Shown here: piece after piece, positions 1-10,220 of the stretch
How the letters are laid out: each line of letters starts with the position of its first letter
Numbering within the stretch: position 1 is the first letter of the stretch
NCBI GenBank assembly: GCA_016617855.1
Contig: JAECUM010012851.1
Span: 16,684-80,683, forward strand
DNA: 64,000 bases
Source: Megalonaias nervosa
Lineage: Eukaryota; Mollusca; Bivalvia; Unionida; Unionidae
Direction of reading: 5' to 3'
Translations under genes and position numbers: made by a program
The notes under the pieces: generated by a model
What the model was told of the DNA's origin: nothing
Database searches by the model: none
What the model saw: the letters and a program-made list of their open reading frames with translations, nothing else

Positions 1-101
1 TTGATGAAACTTCAAAGAAAACTGATTACTTTAGAAGCACTGATTGTTATGTATAAATACTAAGCAACTGAAACAACAACAAACAATTGCTCTCAATCAG
101 T

Positions 102-106
102 GCTCA
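102..106. repeat. Left target-site duplication (GCTCA) of Polinton element 1
   Basis: GCTCA directly abuts the left terminal inverted repeat, and the same five bases directly follow the right one at 16,014-16,018. A shared T would allow a six-base reading (TGCTCA at 101-106 and 16,013-16,018), the usual Polinton length. This fixes the element ends. Confidence 0.8.
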
Positions 107-355
107 AGCAGCAGAGAGGGTGAACCCTACAAATTAGTTTTCGAGCAAATTGCCTTAAAAATAACCTTTACCATGAAAATAATAAAAATACAAGGTCAAC
201 AACGTTAAACCGAAGCCTCTAACCAAATCGAGATTCTCTCTATGGGGTTAGCTCAATTTTGTTACTTCATCCCTGACATTTGTGTTTTTAAAATTTTTTG
301 AGTGTTCGTTTATGTACTCGTGCACGTGGTTTTGTAGTCTACCGTTTCTGCTGCT
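107..355 (+). repeat. Left terminal inverted repeat of element 1 (249 bp)
   Basis: It matches the reverse complement of 15,765-16,013 along its full length with scattered substitutions and no net length difference. It starts AGCAGCAGAGAGGGTGAAC and ends with a near-complementary TACCGTTTCTGCTGCT, so the repeat is itself bounded by a short inverted repeat. Confidence 0.93.
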
Positions 356-367
356 AACTTGATAAAA

Positions 368-1039
368 TCAAGGACCAAAAACTGTATCAAGCCCTATGCG
401 ATACCTCGACCAAGGATCATGTAAATTTACTGTAATGAATCCATGCGTGTTAGCTTGTGCTTTTGAAAAGAAATTTTTAAATTTAATCATGTCCATATCC
501 CCTGAACACCAAGTTTGATGAATGTTTCGCAGCGTATGTGTATTGACTCCATTAAACACAACTAAAACATTACAATTATTTCTGATCACCTTAGGTATTT
601 GTGAATAGCATTGGGTAACATAAATCAAGTCAGTATTTTTATGTCTACCTCAAGAAAATATCCGAGCTGGATTTGATTGTTTGTCCAACATGACATCATC
701 ATATACTACAAGATTATTAATACGTCTGTCCAGATCATCCACAGACGGTGCTTCATCAATATCAGTAACAAAATTAATAATATCATCACTGTCCTCATCC
801 AGCAACTTTGCATTTTCATTAAAATCTTTAAGTACTTCATAACATCATTGATCATCTACGGATGGTGCTACTAAATACAGTTTATCCCATTTTAACCATC
901 TCATTATCAGATTAAGTAACAGTTGTGTTTTACCACTTCCAGACAGACCAATTATTATCATTCTGATAGAATTTGGTAGCGCTGGATGATGTTTAACTGG
1001 CTCCTGTTTTCATGTCGCTGAGAAATCAATTATATCCAT
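368..1039 (-). pseudogene. Genome-packaging ATPase (FtsK/HerA, A32-like), interrupted
   Basis: The reading frame runs from an ATG at 1,039 to a TGA at 368, about 223 codons, without a frameshift. A Walker A loop (GLSGSGKT) lies near residue 30, and a hydrophobic strand followed by an acidic pair (VVYDDV) further on suits Walker B. The C-terminal third (LIYVTQCYSQIPK onwards) matches the conserved sensor region of Polinton packaging ATPases. This enzyme class pumps DNA into preformed capsids. Three in-frame stops, all TGA (1,012-1,010, 847-845, 652-650), break it. It is divergent from the phospholipase-like gene across a short AT-rich spacer. Confidence 0.85.
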
Positions 1040-1089
1040 TATAATAAATAATAAGAATTTATATTGCGTTCGATGTAGAGCATCTACCC

Positions 1090-1559
1090 CCACCACTGGA
1101 TTAACAACGATAATAACAAAAAATAAAAAGCATGCACTTACAGGCAAGTGTGTAAAATGTGGTACAAAAAAATACAAATTTATTTCGTCTCAACTGAAGA
1201 CAGGTGGTGATATTGCTACTTCATTGGGAAAATTACCAGGAACTTCATGGGCTAAATACCCAGGGGAAAAATATCTTCCTGGATATAATTATTGAGGTCC
1301 TGGAACCCGACTTGATATCCGGCTTGATGAACGAGACCAACCAAGACCTGGAGAGTATCCAATAAACGCAATTGATCAAGCGTGTCATGTTCATGATGTT
1401 GCGTATAGAAACAATGATTTACAGCAACGATATATTGCAGATGTGAAGTTAATTCACGCGTTAAATTCTATAAAGAATAAATCTCTCAGAGAAAAACTTG
1501 CTAGCTTCCTAGTAAAATCTGAGATGAAAGATAAACTAATGCTAGGGGCTGGTAATTAA
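1090..1559 (+). pseudogene. Phospholipase A2-like protein (parvovirus VP1u-type fold), interrupted
   Basis: One frame is open from about 1,090 to a TAA at 1,557-1,559 except for a TGA at 1,293-1,295. No clear ATG survives. An N-terminal CxxC pair (CVKC) is followed by a glycine-rich calcium-loop-like segment (GPGTRLD) and the catalytic His-Asp signature in CHVHDVAY. This resembles the PLA2 domain of parvovirus VP1 and of some Polinton proteins, used elsewhere to breach endosomal membranes. The role here is inferred from the motif. It lies 18 bases upstream of the integrase on the same strand. Confidence 0.75.
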
Positions 1560-1577
1560 TCATAGATAACTATAATA

Positions 1578-2552
1578 ATGGAATCTGTTTATTATAGTCC
1601 AAGAGGATATTGGAGAGGTAAAGCAGCGATTAGTAAACTTGCAAAAGTCTCACGTGTTCTTGATGCAAATTGGTTAGGACGACAAGCAATATGGCAAATC
1701 TATCTACCACCACCTAAAAAAATTCAGTACGGGTATTTTGATGTCAGTACTCACAATGAAGTTCATCAAGCAGATATTTTGTTTTTACCGCATGATACTA
1801 TTAAAATTGGTAGACATTGACACGCACATACAAATACGTGTTAACTGTCGTTGACGTTGCAAGTAGGTATAAAGAAGCAGAACCACTATCAACTAAAACA
1901 GCAACTGAAGTTGCATCTGTGTTTGAACGAATTTATCAATGAGGACCCTTGCAATGGCCACAACTATTACAGGTTGATCCTGGCAAAGAATTTCTTGGTG
2001 CAGTATCATCTTTGATGAAAAAACATGATGTTAAAATCAGACGAGGACATACCGCAATTCATCGTTATCAGGCAGTCGTTGAACGTTTTAATCGAACACT
2101 TGCTGAAAGATTTTTTGGGATACCAGTATGCGAAGGAAATAATTCAGGCAGATACGAGATCTTGCGAATGGGTTGCAAGACTACCAAGTGTGATATCTGC
2201 ATTAAATAATGAAATTACTCATGCAAATGCCATAAAACCCATCACTGCGATCACGAAAAAACATATACCACCTGACAATGTCAGGCAACGACATGACTCT
2301 ATCTCTCAACCAGCATTACGTAATGTGATTGTAAGGTATTTATATGAACCCGGTGAACTCGAAGGGGGTAGAAAAAGAGCAACTGATCATATCTGGAGTG
2401 TGACCACACATAAAATTTCTAGCGTGGTTAGATCCACGGGTAGACCTGCAATCTACAAACTAGATTCAACTGCTCCTCAACGTGGATTTGTACGCGAACA
2501 ATTACAAGTAATTTCTGAAGACACACAATTACCACCCCGTTCACTTCTATAA
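1578..2552 (+). pseudogene. Retroviral-type (rve) integrase of the Polinton, frameshifted
   Basis: It starts at ATG 1,578. The catalytic triad is visible: Asp in VHQADILFLP, Asp in LLQVDPGKEF, and Glu in VVERFNRTLAERF about 35 residues later. A C-terminal chromo/SH3-like DNA-binding region follows to the TAA at 2,550-2,552. Breaks are a shift near 1,815-1,822 that creates a TGA, an in-frame TGA at 1,940-1,942, and a shift near 2,110-2,120 in a run of T. The enzyme would have joined the terminal repeats to host DNA and made the short target duplication seen at the ends. Confidence 0.9.
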
Positions 2553-2880
2553 ACTGGCACCAGGGCGTCCAGCGCCCCAATGTCGATTGCATTCAAGACT
2601 GGTCAGCATCACATTTTTGCATGTGTGACCAAGACTACTATTAATTCTATCAACGGTAAACTGTCTTGGATTATTATTTGAATAATTCCACAGCATATTA
2701 CAGTTACAGTTTACACAATGATTATTCTGTTGTTGTTTCAGTGTCATGATAAATTCAACATCGAGATCAAAATCGCGGTTATTTTTTTGGTCAGATTGTC
2801 GATATCCAGATAATTTTTTCTTGATAACTTCGTTTTTAATATCGTCAATGACTACATCATCAGTGACTTATTCGGTTATT
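2547..2880 (-). pseudogene. HNH-type zinc endonuclease module at the C-end of the helicase region
   Basis: The frame contains paired cysteines (CVNCNC), then RQFTVDRINSSLGHT and a final CNRHW. This spacing resembles endonuclease VII-like HNH nucleases. It follows the helicase on the same strand after a frame change near 2,870-2,880, so it may have been the tail of the helicase polypeptide rather than a separate protein. It overlaps the integrase end by a few bases, tail to tail. Biochemical activity is inference. Confidence 0.6.
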
Positions 2881-3903
2881 ACGTATTCATAATAACCGTG
2901 TGCAGTTGAGATATTCTTCTGACTTGAGATACTGCAAGATAAACTAAATTTGACCACTTGATCCGATCATCAATAATCCAAATAGCTGTATCCGAGATAG
3001 TTAATCCTTGTGATGAATGAATCGTAATAGCGTATCCTAATGTCCATGGAGTTTTACTCATGCTCAACGCACTAGAGACAGCACTGACAGGAACTAAAAC
3101 AATATCATTAAGTACAAGATCTTGTTTCTCATTGGTTCCTGGAATTTCAACTTCAATATTCTGCAGTCGAGTATCTGCTGAGCGATAACATAATGGTACA
3201 GGTGGATTTGAAAATCTTTCCTTGTGTAACAAAAATAATTTCTCTTGCAGTGTATCTCTATCTTTCTACTTGCAACTATCAAATCATTTGGTCTCCACAA
3301 ATTCCAAAAATCATTCATCATAGTTTCTGGAATTACTCCACGCATTATTTCGCACTGTATTCTATCTGGCTGCAGTCTGATTAACTTTTAAATTCTTTCA
3401 GCGGTTCATCAATAGCTCTATGATCATCAGTTATATTTTCGTAATAATCCACAAACATTTTTAACCATTTGTGTGAAACTGTCAACAAAGGGTGGTGGTT
3501 GACCATGATCGCCACACATTATCACAGCAGTATTTTTCGTCAATAACCAATCAAGGAACATTTTTAATGTATCCAACGAAACTGTACAAATTTCATCCCA
3601 GATAATAATTTTGGGAATGTATTTCTCACCCATCCATGATGGAGTCCATTCATCTCCAAACCATCTAAAGAAACTATGATATGTTTGTGATTTTACTCCT
3701 CGTTCATTCATTTCTCTGGCGAGCCTGTGTGTGGGCGTCAGCACAACCATATCTGTGTTTCTAAATAATTCAATCGCGCGTGTTGTTTTACCAGAACCAC
3801 CACATCCATTAAGATAAATGGTTTTATGCCTGGCTACAGGATCATATACAGATGGTGCTGTCGATATTGGTATTTGATTGTTATTCTTGTAATATTTTTC
3901 CAT
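2879..3903 (-). pseudogene. Superfamily 1 helicase, frameshifted
   Basis: The N-terminal part (3,903-3,427) has Walker A in GCGGSGKTT, motif Ia-like TPTHRLA, Walker B-like IIIWDEIC and motif III CGDHGQPPP. The C-terminal part (3,232-2,879) has motif V (YAITIHSSQG) and motif VI (YLAVSQVRR; a Gln stands where an Arg is usual). The middle is split by shifts and stops around 3,346-3,430. SF1 helicases of this kind unwind DNA ahead of a polymerase. The upstream DNA polymerase is in the same frame, separated by a single TAA and 13 codons. Confidence 0.8.
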
Positions 3904-3942
3904 AATTTGAAAGTCGGCAGATTCAGAATAACTAAATATATT

Positions 3943-6032
3943 TTATTGTTTTATTCTCCATGATCCCCATTCACCAATGCCAAGTAATCCATGTAGCTGA
4001 TCTAAATATTTTTTATTTATATAAAATGAATCCATGGCAACTCTAACTGCGGTCAACGGAAATTTGTTTATTATCGATAATAAGTTTATTGAAACGTATG
4101 CGAGCAATGAAGATCTTAAATGAGTAAACTGCAGTGACTCACCATCAATATAGCTCACAATTGTACCTAATTTAGTTCCGTCAGACAGATAAACATCATT
4201 TCGATTTAATAAACATATTTCTCTCCGTTGTATCAGCAATTATAAAATCAAGTTCTGCATCGTCCATAATTAACCTCGTACACGTTCGTTTATGATCATA
4301 CGCACCACCCTGAGTAAACATACCTATTATTTTTCTGCTGAGATCTTTTGCAACTTTCTCATTATTTTCTTTTCTGTATTTAGATACATTATTAACGAGT
4401 TTAACAACTTCATCGCCGTCGAGATTAGGAAAGTTTTCCCTGACATCACTTTCTACATCAAACTCATCTGGTTGTGGCAACCAATTTGTTTCTGTGAATG
4501 ATATGATATAATTGCTTCACTTACACGTAACGATATTAATATTTTTACATCAATCATATATCGTAACAACACAATAGGAGCCCAGTGTTTTTCTGAGAAA
4601 TCTCTTCCAAACCACACATAAACAGTCAGATGGCAATCTTATGCAAACTCAAATGACTCTAAACAAGCAAATCCAGTCAGGTCAAAATCTGACAGGGGTC
4701 CGTTTATTGCAACTCTGGTCATCTCATGTGTGGGATGTCCGAATCGTTTAAAATATTTAGAACACTCTCCATATCCAAGAAAACTTCCAGGATAACATGC
4801 TACCATATCAACCGAGATAACATCGCTATAATTATATTTAGTATTCCATAATCCGCTGTGTCTGTATTCGATGCAGCTTAGCTGTGCATCAACGAGAAAT
4901 TCCGATCTTGTAGGTTTCCATGAATTTTTCTCCTGAGCAAAGTGAGCAGCAACTGATGGAATGGTAAAACAGTTATTCAGTAATTGTTCGATAACATCAT
5001 TCTCATTCATGTATTTCAACGCGAGATCTTTCATTTCCTCGTGGAGAGATTCTGCGTGATAAATATCACCATTAGGCCTTACAAACTAATCATAATTTCC
5101 ATCATCGGAACTTCTAAACAACCAAACAGATACAGGATCACACTTACTAATATTTTTAACTGAATGAAATATGTAATCATTATAAAATTTAACGTTTCTG
5201 TCTCATGGAAATATTGTCACGGACGATGTCCATGCATGTGCATTATGATCAATTATCATTATAGGGGTTCCATTTTTTGTATATTTTGGTTTATATAAAA
5301 TCTCTCCAGTTAATGTCCTCACCGTGATCGGAAATCTTAATTTTTTGTCTAATTCAGCAACATCTTTAATAGACGCTCCAGTATCTTTAACTGTTTCTGC
5401 CCAATTATTTATTTTTTACATCTTAGCTCAGTTAAACCATTTCCCTGTACTGTGTTTGTGAAGTGTTCTGTAACAGGTTCATCTATGCAATTTATTCTTG
5501 ACTCTGTCAAGAAAAATTTCATAGGTTTGAGATCAGTAATGCTAGGTTTATCAATGAGCGGATATATCGCATAAACAACTGTGGTTACAGGATATGCTCA
5601 TTCATAATACAGTTTATCGATACCAGTTAATGTTCCTGGTTTGGAATTTTTATTTAACATTACAATATTATTTCCAGTGTGAAGTCGGACAGGTTCACGT
5701 TATGTCGCGGATAATCCAAGTGTCATCGTCTGTCTTCACAATAAATTTTATTCTAATAATATATCTCTGATTGTCGAGGTGGTTGATAATCTTTCTTCCT
5801 CGTTGGTCATTCATTTAGTATCAATAACATTCATAATTCTAAATGTTGTCCACACATGAGCCGCACCATTGTTGCGAAATTCCTTCTTGGCTTCACGGAT
5901 ATGCTTAATTATATCTTTATTTGTTAAAGCCAGATCTTGCATCGAAAAATTAAGTTTAGATTTTGGAAATCTATCAAGATCATATCTAGCTCTAGAAGGC
6001 TTAATTGTAGATAATCTCATGAATTCCTCCAT
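3943..6032 (-). pseudogene. Protein-primed type family B DNA polymerase, multiply broken
   Basis: The coding track starts at ATG 6,032 and can be followed through several frames to a TAA at 3,945-3,943. Motif A is clear in VDMVACYPGSFLGYGE (about 4,800), a conserved TQGGAYD segment lies near 4,310, and motif C is VRVAMDSFYI (about 4,040). In-frame TGAs occur at 5,205-5,203 and 5,600-5,598, with further stops and shifts near 5,085, 5,420, 5,700, 4,640 and 4,240. Polinton polymerases are related to protein-primed viral polymerases and copy linear DNA from the ends. It is divergent from the small zinc protein over 50 bp. Confidence 0.88.
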
Positions 6033-6082
6033 ATTATAATTAAGACAAATATATATTTAATTAAACTTAAATTATATATATA
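6033..6082. promoter_or_regulatory. Divergent AT-rich spacer between polymerase and zinc-protein genes
   Basis: These 50 bases are almost pure A/T, with TATATATTTAAT and TTATATATA stretches between oppositely directed start codons. A shared bidirectional early promoter is a reasonable inference; no defined motif proves it. Confidence 0.35.
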
Positions 6083-6385
6083 ATGATTGAAGCAAAGAAC
6101 AAATGCAGGTGGTTAATGATCGGGTTTTTATCTCCTTGTAATAAATCCTGTGTAAATAAATTCTATGGTTACCATATGCAAAGTTTTCATCGTGGAAGTC
6201 TAGGACCAACACCGTGCTTACAGTGCGGTGTTGGAGTCGGAGGAGAAACACGGTTATGTGTACAATATGGTGGTAAAAAGTATAGAGAGCTGAAATGATA
6301 TTATGATAAAAAAAATATTGAATCTCCCATAAAAACCACTGAAGACTATCTTGCCAGGTTTCAAACTAACTATTTAGACAAATAA
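6083..6385 (+). pseudogene. Small cysteine-rich zinc-ribbon-like protein, one TGA
   Basis: From ATG 6,083 the frame is open to a TGA at 6,296-6,298, then continues in the same frame to a TAA at 6,383-6,385 (about 100 codons). Cysteine pairs (CNKSC, CLQC) surround a basic, glycine-rich core (HRGSLGPTPC, GVGVGGETR) and suggest zinc binding. I recognise no named family; similar small zinc proteins occur in Polintons. It is followed 13 bases later by the HNH gene and may be co-transcribed with it. Confidence 0.6.
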
Positions 6386-6398
6386 TTATTATATATAA

Positions 6399-6886
6399 AT
6401 GGAGCAAAACGAATTCATAAAGCATCCAATAATTAAAAATTACAAAGCGTCTCAAGATGGTGTAATTAGGAGCTGTCGAAAAAAACAGCCAGTTCTATTG
6501 ATAATACTGGTTATCTCAGATTTACTGCAGGGGGAAAAAGATATTTATCTCGTAGATTCGTGTTCAAGTGTTATTATGGAGTCATCAAAGACAGACTTGT
6601 TATTGATCATATTGATCGAAATCGGAAAAATAATAATTTATCTAACTTGCAAGTCATTACGCAAAAGCAGAATTATAGAATTGGTGAGACGGGTATGTAC
6701 AAAATGGTTGGAAAGAGGGCTGTTAAATCTGTAAATGCAGAGACAGGCCAAGAAATAACATTTCAATCAATAAATGCGGCTGCTAAATATTTTGATATTA
6801 TCCCAAGTTTGGTGCAACATATCGTAGATAATATAACCAAGTCTGCATTTTCGAAAAAATCCAAGCAAAAGATCACGTTCCAGTAA
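6399..6886 (+). pseudogene. HNH homing-type endonuclease (phage-like), frameshifted
   Basis: The N-terminus (ATG 6,399) and the main body lie in different frames, with the shift at a run of A near 6,478-6,487. The body carries an HNH core (DHIDRNRKNNNLSNLQ) and a C-terminal helix-turn-helix-like segment (INAAAKYFDI) like the NUMOD DNA-binding modules of phage and giant-virus free-standing homing nucleases. It ends at TAA 6,884-6,886. It may be a guest gene within the element rather than part of its core machinery. Confidence 0.75.
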
Positions 6887-7445
6887 GCTGAAGAATTTTG
6901 AAATTATCTGCAAAATGAAAGTAAGACAACTCTGTCAGGTAAAAGAATAACTGCACAGTTATCTCGCTTGATTACATTACTGTAGTGATTTATTTTATTT
7001 CTTTTGTGTATGTGTTTTAGTCTGTAGTCGGTGGTTGGAATTTACATCTTTTCATTTTAATAAATTCAGATAGTTCACGAGTTTGATTCAGGTAGGTTAT
7101 TTTCAATGTGGCCGTGCAAATTACAGGTAAGGTTACTTTTATATTTTCAATGTGGAAGTGTAAATTCCAGGAAGGTTATTTTTAGATCTTCAATGTAGCC
7201 ATGCAAATTCCAGGTATATATGTACGCTTAGGTCACTCAACATCTGTTTCCCCAACTACATCCGGCAGATTTATTTTAGATCCACACTGCAGGTTGTAAT
7301 TTCTGAAACATATGTGAGATTTATTTCAGAAATTAAAATGAATCAACACTACAGTTTATTCAGCTAAAACATATGTGAAATCCACACCTGCGCTCCAGCA
7401 TAGGAAACTTTATAAAGATTTCTAAAACATATAATTATAACCGAA
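6887..7445. other. Non-coding centre of element 1 with short tandem repeats
   Basis: No credible ORF is present. Around 7,097-7,220 a unit of roughly 55 bases (core TTCAATGTGG, CAAATTCCAGG, TTATTTT) recurs about three times. Around 7,260-7,440 a second motif (ACATATGTGA plus ATCCACAC) recurs with drift. Confidence 0.5.
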
Positions 7446-7735
7446 AATCATGGCTCAGTGCTAAAATGTTGGATTCTGATACTGCCGCCCTGGGTTCGAT
7501 TCCTATAACAGACAACATTGTCGGTGGGGGTGATATTATGCCATTTTCTTAAGATAATTGGGGGTCCGGAGAAATCCTCAAAATTCAACAGAAAAAAATA
7601 CACTCTCCCACCATGTCACCACGTGGTGGGTGCACTTTTGCACTTCCTGGGGTTGAAAATGGGGGGGGGAAGGAGAGTGTACAAAATCTGCTGGACATAG
7701 ATAAGGCCCCCGTTTATGTATGTGCCATCACTAAT
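7446..7735 (+). mobile_element. tRNA-derived SINE inserted in element 1
   Basis: The start resembles a tRNA: an A-box-like TGGCTCAGTGCT and, about 35 bases on, a B-box GGGTTCGATTCC. An unrelated body follows to about 7,735. These are internal RNA polymerase III promoter signals. The 3' limit is approximate. Confidence 0.5.
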
Positions 7736-7990
7736 TAAGTCCTAGAGATAAGTTAGTTAAGTCCTAGAGATAAGTTAGAATTAAGTTTATGTGTATGTGT
7801 ACGTGCTGTCCGGATCACCCTCTGAACCTTCTAGAATGTTGTTTGGCAAGCTAGGGGTTCACATGGGGGTTGATTTGTGTTTTGTCTAATTTCTAATGCC
7901 CCTGAGCTTGCTAGAATGTCGTTTGGCAAGCTAGGAGTTCATATGGGGTTGTGTTGTGATTATATGTTTTTGTAAATTTTTATTTTCCAA
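7736..7990 (+). repeat. Local duplications
   Basis: AAGTCCTAGAGATAAGTTAG occurs twice in a row (7,738-7,780). A longer segment containing CTAGAATGTYGTTTGGCAAG then occurs twice, near 7,830 and 7,910, about 80 bases apart. Confidence 0.6.
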
Positions 7991-9180
7991 TTCAGAAATA
8001 TTGTATTTTTATTATCCAGAAATATTTTATTTTTATTATTATAATAACTCTGATTCAGATTTTTATTTTTTATTATTATAATAATTCTGATTCAGATTTT
8101 TATTTTTTATTATTATAATAATTCTGATTCAGATTTTTATTTTCATTATTTTTATTACAATAATAATAATTCTGATTCAGATTTTTATTTTTATTATAAT
8201 AATAATAATTCTGATTCAGATTTTTTTATATTATTTTTATTATTATATTAATTCTGATTCAGATTTTTATTTTTATTATTAATATTATTCTGATTCAGAT
8301 TTTTATATTATTAATATTATTCTATTCAGATTTTTATTTTATTTTTATTATTATATTAATTCTCATTAAAAAAATATTTTTTATTTTTATTATTATAATA
8401 ATTCTGATTCAGAAATATTTTTATTTTTAATTTTATAATAATTCTGATTCAGATTTTAATTTTTATTATTTTTATTATAATAATAATAATAATTCTGATT
8501 CAGATTTTTATTATTTTTATTATTAATATTATTCTGATTCAGGTTTTTATTATAATAATAATAATAATTCTGATTCAGAAATATTTTTATTTTTTTTTAT
8601 TTTTATTATTATATTAATTCTGATTCAGAAATATTTTTTTATTTTTATATTAATTCTGATTCAGAAATATTTTTTATTTTTCTTATTATATTAATTCTGA
8701 TTCAGAAATATTTTTTACTTTATTATTATATTAATTCTGATTCAGAAATATTTTTTATTTTTATCATTATATTAATTCTGATTCAGAAATATTTTTATTT
8801 TTATTATTATATTAATTCTGATTCAGATTTTTAATTTTTATTTTTTATTATAATATTGAAATCAGAGAAATTTGTTTGAGTTTCTTGATTTAATTGTGTA
8901 AATACCCAATCAGATTTTATGAAATTTATTCGATTTTCTCAATCTTTTTATGTCAAAACCCCAGCACATTTATGAAATTCTCTCAGATTTGTCCGATTTT
9001 TCAGTTTTATAAAAATATTTCTAAATTTATTTTTATTATAATATTAATTCTGATTCAGAAATATTTTTATTTTTATTATTTAGAAATATTTTAATTTTTA
9101 TTATTCAGAAATATTTTTCTTTTTATTATTTAGAAATATTTTTATTATTCAGAAATATTTTATTTTAAATAAATATTCAT
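7990..9180 (+). repeat. Left AT-rich minisatellite array, about 20 units of CTGATTCAG
   Basis: Units of about 35-45 bases combine AATTCTGATTCAG with A/T filler (TTTTTATTTTTATTATTATA or AAATATTTTTATT). Around twenty CTGATTCAG cores are visible. The array stops immediately before the intact ORF at 9,187, and the array on the other side of that ORF carries the motif in the opposite sense. Confidence 0.85.
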
Positions 9181-9186
9181 TATATA

Positions 9187-9624
9187 ATGAATCAAGAAAA
9201 TATTAATACTGTTATTGTTGCCATTAAGCAATTACAACATGACGGTATAAAAATATCTGATGAACTTGATCCTGAAAAAATTATGTGCGATTTTGAATCA
9301 TTACAACTGCAAAAATTCGAGAACAGGTATACACTACCATCCGATTACAGATTTGTAAAGTTGATTCAACAGTCAATGTTACAGTCATTGGCTACAGTTA
9401 CAGATGATCAGGTAAAATTATTTGTTCCTCTTGCAAGCTCAATCGAAAAAATTAGGTCAAAATTGTCTCATGAGTATGAAACAAAAATGAAAATAAATGC
9501 ATGTATAAGACAACTGAATGAAGAAGAGTTACTGACGAAAGATAGCAACGAGTGTTACTCATCCCACAATGAAAGTGAAAGTGACTGTAGTGACGACGAT
9601 ATCATTTTGACTTTGGTACAGTAA
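9187..9624 (+). CDS. Unknown acidic protein, the only fully intact ORF in the left and centre of element 1 (145 aa)
   Basis: The ORF runs from ATG 9,187 to TAA 9,622-9,624. The product looks helical with heptad-like spacing in the middle (LASSIEKIRSKLSHEYETK) and ends in a Ser/Glu/Asp-rich tail (NESESDCSDDD). No family is recognised. It sits between two minisatellite arrays, away from both gene clusters. The acidic tail has the same character, and the same reading frame, as the Asp/Ser/Asn repeats coded by the array downstream, suggesting the array grew from its coding tail. Confidence 0.65.
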   Translation: MNQENINTVIVAIKQLQHDGIKISDELDPEKIMCDFESLQLQKFENRYTLPSDYRFVKLIQQSMLQSLATVTDDQVKLFVPLASSIEKIRSKLSHEYETKMKINACIRQLNEEELLTKDSNECYSSHNESESDCSDDDIILTLVQ

Positions 9625-9639
9625 AAAAAATATTTACTC

Positions 9640-9706
9640 AGAATTAGATAATAATAATAATTATTTATTCTGACAATAACAAAAAAAATATTCTACTCAG
9701 AATCAG

Positions 9707-9761
<55 letters not shown>

Positions 9762-9784
9762 TTCAGAATCAGAATCAGATTCTA

Positions 9785-9829
<45 letters not shown>

Positions 9830-10140
9830 TTTATTCTGATAATGATTCAGAATCAGATTCTGATAACAGTAATAATAATAATCATAATAATAATAAAAAT
9901 AATCATAATAACAATAACATTAATAATAATAATCATAATAATAATAATAATCATAATAACAATAATAATAATAATGATTCAGAATCCGATTCTGATAATA
10001 ATAATAATAATGATTCAGAATCAGATTCTAATAATAATAATAATAGTGATTCAGAATCAGATTCTAATAATAATAATAATAATGATTCAGAACCAGATTC
10101 TAATAATAATAATAATAATAATAATAATGATTCAGAATGA
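9640..10140 (+). repeat. Right minisatellite array, GATTCAGAATCAGATTC plus (AAT)n
   Basis: Repeats of GATTCAGAATCAGATTCT alternate with AAT runs of varied length. From about 9,797 to a TGA at 10,138-10,140 one frame has no stop and would encode Asp-Ser-Glu-Ser-Asp-Ser blocks separated by Asn runs. It has no start codon and lies downstream of stops, but is in phase with the gene at 9,187. The poly-isoleucine ORF over it is a shadow. Confidence 0.8.
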
Positions 10141-10220
10141 AGTCAGATTCAGATATTTTTATTTGACATCTTTTTTTTTTTTCCTTACTTGAGTCTATGA
10201 CGATCTACGATCGTAAGATC

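Noticed and set aside
7990..9180. CRISPR-like repeat array
   Set aside because: Spacing is irregular, the filler is low-complexity A/T, and the context is a eukaryotic element; this is a minisatellite.
9758..10192. 144-aa poly-isoleucine/asparagine ORF
   Set aside because: It reads through the AAT minisatellite in a shifted frame and has no protein-like composition; the in-phase reading is the Asp/Ser/Asn one.
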